A stretch of DNA of 5,581 nucleotides. Origin: Spirochaetaceae bacterium (GTDB lineage Bacteria; Spirochaetota; Spirochaetia; Treponematales; Breznakiellaceae). The stretch covers positions 1-5,581 of the forward strand of contig JAITGR010000083.1 of the NCBI GenBank assembly GCA_031280455.1. Direction: 5' to 3'. Both the position numbers and the translations under genes were made by a program. Below the pieces are notes generated by a model that searched no databases, was not told where the DNA came from, and saw only the letters and a program-made list of their open reading frames with translations. This document shows, piece after piece, positions 1-4,221 of the stretch (position 1 is its first letter; each line of letters begins with the position of its first letter).

Positions 1-203
1 ACAATGACAAGGCGGTCGCCTATGGTAAAGGAGACGTCGTTGATTTGTCCCATGTAGAGTACGCCGGTGAGTGTGTTGAGTTCTATCGGGATGTCGGCGG
101 GCAGCGTTACGTCCGCGAGCGCGCCGTAGAGTTCGCGCAGGGCGTCGCTGTGACTAAAAAGCGCGGAGAATACGCTGGCTTTGTACTTGGTGTTCATGGC
201 CAT
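1..203 (-). CDS. Rpn/PD-(D/E)XK-type nuclease or putative transposase, N-terminal fragment (3' end outside window)
   Basis: Reading leftward from the ATG at 203, 67 codons are open and run off the left edge with no stop. The product begins MAMNTKYKASVFSALF, followed by ALRELYGAL, LPADIPIELNTL, VLYMGQINDVSFTIGDRL. This pattern (a KY-K-SVFS-LF start, LRELY, an IP-(I/V)-N-L segment and a QIND(I/V)SF strand) is how I recognise the N-terminus of the Rpn/PDDEXK nuclease family, annotated as recombination-promoting nuclease or putative transposase and multicopy in treponemes. The Asp of INDVSF would be the first catalytic acidic residue; the expected following E-x-Q/K motif lies beyond the edge. The family are DNA endonucleases linked to RecA-independent recombination. 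An in-frame ATG at 197 is an alternative start; no Shine-Dalgarno precedes either. An in-frame TGA at 237-239 rules out any start further upstream. Recognition is from memory of family sequence, and whether the full gene is intact cannot be seen. Confidence 0.8.
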   Translation of the reverse strand, partial: MAMNTKYKASVFSALFSHSDALRELYGALADVTLPADIPIELNTLTGVLYMGQINDVSFTIGDRLVI

Positions 204-210
204 GGATGGA

Positions 211-240
211 AGTATAGCGGATTTTCGGACATGTTGTCAG
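211..240 (-). promoter_or_regulatory. Predicted sigma70-type promoter of the left-edge nuclease gene
   Basis: On the minus strand CTGACA (240-235, 5 of 6 to TTGACA) and TATACT (216-211, 5 of 6 to TATAAT) are separated by 18 bases. Only 7 bases lie between the -10 box and the ATG at 203, so transcription would start at or next to the start codon. No purine-rich ribosome binding site is present between them. The prediction rests on motif match and spacing only. Confidence 0.55.
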
Positions 241-289
241 TGGCCTTGTTGTCAGGGGTCGGGGGGCGTGCGCCCGTATTTTCTAATGC

Positions 290-319
290 TTCACACGAAC
301 CTTTGTTTGGGGGTACACT
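290..319 (+). promoter_or_regulatory. Predicted sigma70-type promoter of lysS
   Basis: TTCACA (290-295, 5 of 6 to TTGACA) and TACACT (314-319, 4 of 6 to TATAAT) are separated by 18 bases. The -10 box ends 6 bases before the lysS ATG at 326, so the expected transcription start coincides with the start codon. An alternative -10, TCTAAT at 282-287, would give a short leader containing the G-run at 309-313, but I see no -35 at a suitable distance for it. Confidence 0.45.
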
Positions 320-325
320 GGTTGT

Positions 326-1951
326 ATGAGTGGTCAGTTTGTGCATTGGGCGGACGAGGCGGCGGATAGGATTATTCGTGCTAAGGGTGATAAGGATTTG
401 TATACGTGCGCGTCGGGGATTACGCCGTCGGGGACGGTGCATATAGGAAACTTCCGCGAGATTATTAGTGTGGATTTGGTGGTGCGCGCGCTGCGGGACC
501 GGGGTAAGCGGGTGCGGTTTATTTATTCCTGGGATGATTATGATGTGTTCCGGCGGGTGCCGCCGAATGTGCCGGATGCCGGCGCGCTGGAGGGGTTTCT
601 GCGGCTGCCTATTACGATGGTGCCGGATCCGTGGGGGCGGGATGGTTCGTATGCGCGGCATCACGAGGTTGATGTGGAGTCGGTGCTGCCGCTGGTGGGT
701 ATTGCGCCGGAATTTTTGTATCAGTCGGAGCGGTATTGTGCTTCGTTGTATGCCGCGGGTATTAAGCGGGCGCTGGAGTGCCGCGGGCGGCTTAAAGAGA
801 TTCTGGATGCTTTTAGGGATGAGGAGCATAAGATTCAGGGTGAATGGTGGCCGGTGAGTGTGTTCTGTGGTTCGTGTCATCGTGATGACACGTTGATTTC
901 CGGCTGGGATGGCGCGTGGGGGCTTTCGTATTCGTGCGAGGCGTGCGGGTTCTCCCAAACGGTGGATTTGCGGCAGACATCCGGTGTTAAGCTGGGCTGG
1001 CGTATCGACTGGCCTATGCGCTGGGCGTATGAGGGTGTCGATTTTGAGCCGGCGGGTAAGGACCACCATAGTCAAGGGGGTTCGTTCGATACGGGGAAGT
1101 TGATTGCCCGCGAAGTGTATGATGCCGACGCGCCGATTTCGTTCCGGTACGATTTTATCGGTATTAAGGGGGCGGACGGCAAGATGAGCAGTTCCCGGGG
1201 GCGGGTGGTTGATCTGCGCTCTATGCTGCGGGTGTATACGCCGGAGTTGGTGCGGTATATTTTTGCCGGTACGCGGCCCAATACTGAATTTACGATTTCG
1301 TTCGACCTTGATGTGCTTAAAATTTACGAAGATTACGATAAAACTGAACGCATTGCCTGCGGTGTAGAGGCGGCTAAAAATGACGAGGTGTTCCGGCGGG
1401 AACGGCGTATTTACGAGTTGTCGCAGACGGCGCAATCGGCAGTGCCGGGGGCGGCGCCTCCGGCGGGGGCGGCGCAATCGACAGTGCCGTTCCGGCATTT
1501 GTGTAATTTGCTGCAAATAAACGACATGGATGTTGAAAAAACGCTGGCAGGGTTTGCCGCGTCCGCATCCGCGGACGCGCTGGCACGGCTGCGCGCGCGC
1601 GCGGTGTGCGCGGTGAACTGGATTACCGATTACGCGCCGGAGGAGTTTTGCTTCCGGCTGCGAGCGCCCGATGGGCGAGCGCAGGGCGAGTGTGCGGAGT
1701 TGTCTGATGCCGAGATTGCCGCTGTGCGCGCGCTGCGGGATTCGGTTGTCGCCCGTATTGAGTGTTTTGCCGGCGAGCGGGAGGTGGCGCAAGCGGTGTA
1801 CGACACGGCGGCGGCGTGTGGTGTCGACGCGAAGGTGTTGTTTCGCGCCGCGTACCAGGCGCTTATCGGCAAAGACCCGGGGCCGCGGCTTGCGTCGTTT
1901 TTGCGCGCTATCCGCAAGGATAGGCTGCTGGCTATTCTTGCCGTGTACTGA
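326..1951 (+). CDS. lysS: Lysine--tRNA ligase, class I (archaeal/spirochaetal type)
   Basis: This 541-residue cytoplasmic enzyme charges tRNA-Lys with lysine using ATP. It is the class I form (also called lysK), unrelated in fold to the class II LysRS of most bacteria. The Rossmann-fold signature is TPSGTVHIGNFREI, with the HIGH-type motif HIGN at residues 39-42. The KMSKS-type motif is KMSSS at 286-290. Two Cys pairs, CGSC (181-184) and CEAC (204-207), form the expected zinc-binding insert between them. YSWDDYDVFRRVP near residue 70 is also typical of the family. The ATG at 326 gives the expected N-terminus just before the first helix; there is no good Shine-Dalgarno, only a G-run 12 bases upstream. 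The C-terminal anticodon-binding part contains an Ala/Pro-rich low-complexity insert (about 369-388) with a near-exact nucleotide repeat. The gene is likely the first of an operon with the lipoprotein gene. Its third codon positions are strongly G/T-biased up to about base 1270 and more mixed afterwards. Confidence 0.97.
   Translation: MSGQFVHWADEAADRIIRAKGDKDLYTCASGITPSGTVHIGNFREIISVDLVVRALRDRGKRVRFIYSWDDYDVFRRVPPNVPDAGALEGFLRLPITMVPDPWGRDGSYARHHEVDVESVLPLVGIAPEFLYQSERYCASLYAAGIKRALECRGRLKEILDAFRDEEHKIQGEWWPVSVFCGSCHRDDTLISGWDGAWGLSYSCEACGFSQTVDLRQTSGVKLGWRIDWPMRWAYEGVDFEPAGKDHHSQGGSFDTGKLIAREVYDADAPISFRYDFIGIKGADGKMSSSRGRVVDLRSMLRVYTPELVRYIFAGTRPNTEFTISFDLDVLKIYEDYDKTERIACGVEAAKNDEVFRRERRIYELSQTAQSAVPGAAPPAGAAQSTVPFRHLCNLLQINDMDVEKTLAGFAASASADALARLRARAVCAVNWITDYAPEEFCFRLRAPDGRAQGECAELSDAEIAAVRALRDSVVARIECFAGEREVAQAVYDTAAACGVDAKVLFRAAYQALIGKDPGPRLASFLRAIRKDRLLAILAVY
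1429..1489 (+). repeat. Near-exact direct repeat within lysS (two 19-base copies, 42-base period)
   Basis: GGCGCAATCGxCAGTGCCG occurs at 1429-1447 and 1471-1489, differing at one base. The period is 42 bases, or 14 codons, so the reading frame is kept. The copies encode AQSAVP and AQSTVP on either side of a Gly/Ala/Pro-rich spacer. This looks like an in-frame duplication in a linker of the synthetase. Confidence 0.8.
1558..1579 (+). repeat. Perfect 9-bp GC-rich inverted repeat inside lysS
   Basis: CGCGTCCGC (1558-1566) and GCGGACGCG (1571-1579) are perfect reverse complements around the loop ATCC. The region encodes Ala/Ser-rich sequence (ASASADA) in the LysRS C-terminal region. No T-tract follows, so it is not an intrinsic terminator. 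A (GC)6 run at 1591-1602 lies 11 bases downstream. Confidence 0.7.
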
Positions 1952-1953
1952 GG
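1950..1953 (+). promoter_or_regulatory. Ribosome binding site deciding the lipoprotein gene start
   Basis: GAGG overlaps the last two bases of the lysS TGA. It lies 6 bases before the GTG at 1960 but directly abuts the alternative TTG at 1954. A Shine-Dalgarno needs a spacer, so the GTG is favoured and the two genes are probably translationally coupled. Confidence 0.55.
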
Positions 1954-1959
1954 TTGAGT

Positions 1960-2874
1960 GTGCGGCGCTGGTTGTGGGCGGGGGTCGTGCTGTGCGGCGT
2001 GCTCTGCGGCTGTGTTTCCAGCGGCGGCCAACGCACTGGCGGCGGCAGGTTGGCCGCCGCCGGCGGCTTTGGGCTGCCGGCGGGCGGCGAATTATACGTG
2101 TACGCCGATGTCGCGCCGCTGCGGCCATTGCTTGTGGTGCTGCTTGCCAGGGCGCATCTGACGCACGGAAGCGTGCGGCGTATTCTTGAAAAAACGGCGC
2201 GCGCCGGTGTGGTGTTGTTTCCGGCGGGGGAAGGCGAATCGTTTATTGTGTGTCTGCGCGGTTCCGGCTATCCGGCGCTGGGCGCGGCGCTGTCGTTTGC
2301 ACTGAGCCGCGACTGGAAACGGGAAAAATCCGGCGGCGGCCAGTTTTGGCGTTCGGCCCGCGCCGGCTTTGGGGTGCGCATCTCGCCGGCGGAAATCCGG
2401 CTGACTGCGCCTCAAAAGGCGGCGCAAAACCCCTCCCCGCCTGCCTCCGCCGCGCTGTCCCCTCCCCCGCGCTTTTGGGCGTGGGCGGGGGAGGCTGCTG
2501 CTGCCGGCTGGTCGCCTGACGCGGCGCTGCTCAACAAATTTCTAAAACAGCGGCGTATTGCCATTCAGTTTCCGGCAAAGTTTCTTTTTTTTGCGCTGCT
2601 GCCGGAGCCTGCCGCCGCTGGCGGGGAGCGGCGCTGGTTTTTGCGTTTGAGTATCGAGGCCGAAAACGCCGCCCGCGCGCAGTCGATTCTGTCGCTGCTT
2701 GCTATCGTAAAAAACGCGCTGGATGAAGGCGAGCCGAATATGCGGCGGCTGCCGGAGATTGCCAAGATTATTTTGCGCGCGAACACGAGTCTGGACGGCG
2801 CGAGTGTCCGCATAGAAACGGAGTCGTTTTCGGAGGATGTGCTGCTCACGCTGATAGAGGCTGTCAGAAAATGA
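1960..2874 (+). CDS. Predicted lipoprotein of unknown function
   Basis: The 304-residue product starts MRRWLWAGVVLCGVLCGC: two arginines, a short hydrophobic core and a lipobox-like LCGC, with Cys18 as the likely lipidated residue after signal peptidase II cleavage (spirochaete lipoboxes are relaxed). It should therefore be an exported, membrane-anchored protein. No further membrane span is obvious. I do not recognise the mature domain. Visible segments are GELYVYADVAPLRPLLVVLL soon after the anchor, a Ser/Pro/Ala-rich stretch around residues 155-172, FPAKFLFFALLPEP near 204-217, and a helical C-terminus. A short alternation of strand-like (YVYADVAP, VVLFPAG) and helical parts suggests an alpha/beta fold, but this is a guess. 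It follows lysS by 8 bases and is probably co-transcribed. A TTG at 1954 is an alternative start adding two codons. A link to lysine or tRNA metabolism is not implied by the sequence. Confidence 0.8.
   Translation: MRRWLWAGVVLCGVLCGCVSSGGQRTGGGRLAAAGGFGLPAGGELYVYADVAPLRPLLVVLLARAHLTHGSVRRILEKTARAGVVLFPAGEGESFIVCLRGSGYPALGAALSFALSRDWKREKSGGGQFWRSARAGFGVRISPAEIRLTAPQKAAQNPSPPASAALSPPPRFWAWAGEAAAAGWSPDAALLNKFLKQRRIAIQFPAKFLFFALLPEPAAAGGERRWFLRLSIEAENAARAQSILSLLAIVKNALDEGEPNMRRLPEIAKIILRANTSLDGASVRIETESFSEDVLLTLIEAVRK
2430..2494 (+). repeat. C-rich direct repeat and perfect 10-bp inverted repeat inside the lipoprotein gene
   Basis: CCCCTCCCCGC at 2430-2440 recurs with one extra C at 2459-2470. 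The second copy includes CCTCCCCCGC (2461-2470), which is perfectly inverted as GCGGGGGAGG at 2485-2494, leaving a 14-base loop. The opposite strand of 2430-2470 therefore carries several runs of four or five G. The segment encodes the Pro/Ala/Ser-rich stretch and the following Trp/Ala-rich residues. Confidence 0.7.
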
Positions 2875-2889
2875 TCGCCTTGGCGATTA
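2872..2889. terminator. Inverted repeat between convergent stop codons, possible weak bidirectional terminator
   Basis: ATCGCC (2874-2879) and GGCGAT (2882-2887) are perfect inverted repeats around TT, extendable by a G-T and a T-A pair so that both stop codons (TGA 2872-2874, TAA 2887-2889) lie in the stem. In the ffh direction the hairpin is followed by CATTTTCTG, a short U-rich tail; in the other direction there is no T-tract. It is the only terminator-like element in the 12-base gap. The very small loop makes it a weak candidate. Confidence 0.4.
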
Positions 2890-4221
2890 CCGCCCGCCGA
2901 ACATTTGGCTCATCGCTTCCGGGCCGCCGCCCATTTTCGCCATTTTCTTCATCATCGTCTTCATTTTTTCAAAGCGTTTAAGCAGGCGGGCTACTTCCGC
3001 GACCGAGGTGCCGGAGCCTTGCGCGATGCGGCGGCGGCGGGACGGGCCGATTATCAGGTGGTTGGCGCGCTCTTTTTGGGTCATCGAATTGATGATGATT
3101 TCGTGGGTTTTCATTTCGGCTTTTTCCAGGTCTTCTTCGCTGACTTTGCCACTCATGCCGGGTATCATGTCGAGCATGGCTTTCATCGAGCCCATTTTTT
3201 TGACCATTCTTATTTGTTCCTGGTAGTCTGCCAACGTGAAGGTTTCCTTCGCCATCTTTTTTTGCAGCGTTTCCGCTTCTTTTTGGCTGATTACTTCCTG
3301 CGCTTTTTCTACCAGGGTTACAATGTCGCCCATGCCCAGAATACGGCTGGCAAAGCGTTCAGGGTAAAAGGGTTCCAGGTCGGACGGTTTTTCGCCGGTG
3401 CCGACGAATTTGAGGGGTTTTCCGGTAACTGCTTTGAGCGAGAGCGCCGCGCCGCCGCGGGTGTCCGAGTCGAACTTGGTGAGTATGACGCCACTTAACC
3501 CGATTTTCTCGTCGAAGGTTTTGGCTATTTCCGCCGCGCTCTGGCCGGTCATGCTGTCGGCTACCAGGAGGGTTTCGTCCGGCTTGGCCGCATCGCGCAG
3601 CTGGCGCAGTTCGGCCAGCAGCGGCTCGTCTATGTGCATACGGCCGGCGGTGTCGATGATGAGTATGTCGTTGCCGTTCTGCTCCGCCGCGCGCCGCGCG
3701 TTTTCAAAAACGCTGATGGGCGAGGAGGCCGCTTCTTCGCGGTACACCGGTACGCCGATGCCGGCAGCCAGAACGGCGAGTTGTTCGGCGGCGGCAGGGC
3801 GCACAAGGTCGCAGGCGGCCAGCAGCGGTTTACGGCCGGCGTTTTTTAGGCGCAGCGCCAGTTTTGCCGTGGTGGTCGTTTTGCCGGAACCTTGCAGGCC
3901 GAGCATGAGCAGCACGGTGAGGGTGTCCGGCCCCTTCAGTTTGAGTTCCTCGGCCGGCCCGCCCAGCACGGCGACGAGTTTGTCGTGGACAATTTTTACA
4001 AACTGCTCGCCCGGGTTTACCGCCCGCAGTACCTTTTCGCCGCGCGCTTCCTCGGCAGTCGCGTTGACAAAGCGCCGGAGGACGCGCAGGTTGACATCCG
4101 CTTCCAGCAGCGCCATCTTGATGGCTTCGACCGCGTCGCCGATGTTTTTTTCGGTAATGGACGCCTTGCCGGAAACAAACCGGAACGCATCCTGGATTTT
4201 AACCGTTAATTTTTCAAGCAT
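2887..4221 (-). CDS. ffh: Signal recognition particle protein Ffh (SRP54 GTPase)
   Basis: The 444-residue protein has the full bacterial SRP54 layout and normal length. It binds 4.5S/SRP RNA and signal peptides of nascent chains, and delivers ribosomes to the membrane through FtsY. The N domain covers about 1-90. The G domain has the P-loop GLQGSGKTTTTAKLA (108-122), DLVRPAAAEQL (138-148), DTAGRMHID (190-198), the guanine-specificity motif TKFD then SDTRGG (248-257), and GTGEKPSDLEPF (274-285). The M domain begins near 325, with the finger-loop segment KMGSMKAMLDMIPGM (342-356), the RNA-binding motif SRRRRIAQGSG (394-404) and a Met-rich tail ending in MSQMFGGR. The ATG at 4221 gives the usual N-terminus. 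It overlaps the upstream gene's TGA by 8 bases (ATGCTTGA) and is preceded by GGGGAA, suggesting translational coupling. TKFD in place of the common TKLD is a mild variant. The gene ends 12 bases from the convergent lipoprotein gene. Confidence 0.98.
   Translation of the reverse strand: MLEKLTVKIQDAFRFVSGKASITEKNIGDAVEAIKMALLEADVNLRVLRRFVNATAEEARGEKVLRAVNPGEQFVKIVHDKLVAVLGGPAEELKLKGPDTLTVLLMLGLQGSGKTTTTAKLALRLKNAGRKPLLAACDLVRPAAAEQLAVLAAGIGVPVYREEAASSPISVFENARRAAEQNGNDILIIDTAGRMHIDEPLLAELRQLRDAAKPDETLLVADSMTGQSAAEIAKTFDEKIGLSGVILTKFDSDTRGGAALSLKAVTGKPLKFVGTGEKPSDLEPFYPERFASRILGMGDIVTLVEKAQEVISQKEAETLQKKMAKETFTLADYQEQIRMVKKMGSMKAMLDMIPGMSGKVSEEDLEKAEMKTHEIIINSMTQKERANHLIIGPSRRRRIAQGSGTSVAEVARLLKRFEKMKTMMKKMAKMGGGPEAMSQMFGGR

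Noticed and set aside
45..329. Plus-strand open frame over the left-edge nuclease and the divergent promoter
   Set aside because: Opposite strand encodes a recognisable nuclease N-terminus; the plus-strand frame has no family resemblance and crosses the predicted promoters.
1954..1956. TTG as the start of the lipoprotein gene
   Set aside because: The only Shine-Dalgarno-like sequence, GAGG at 1950-1953, directly abuts it, whereas the GTG at 1960 has a normal 6-base spacing. The two choices differ by only two residues.
194..2128. A 644-codon minus-strand open frame antisense to lysS
   Set aside because: Its product is dominated by Arg, Pro, His and Thr with no recognisable motif, and it lies opposite a confidently identified LysRS with G/T-rich third positions, which removes antisense stops. 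It also overlaps the nuclease promoter.
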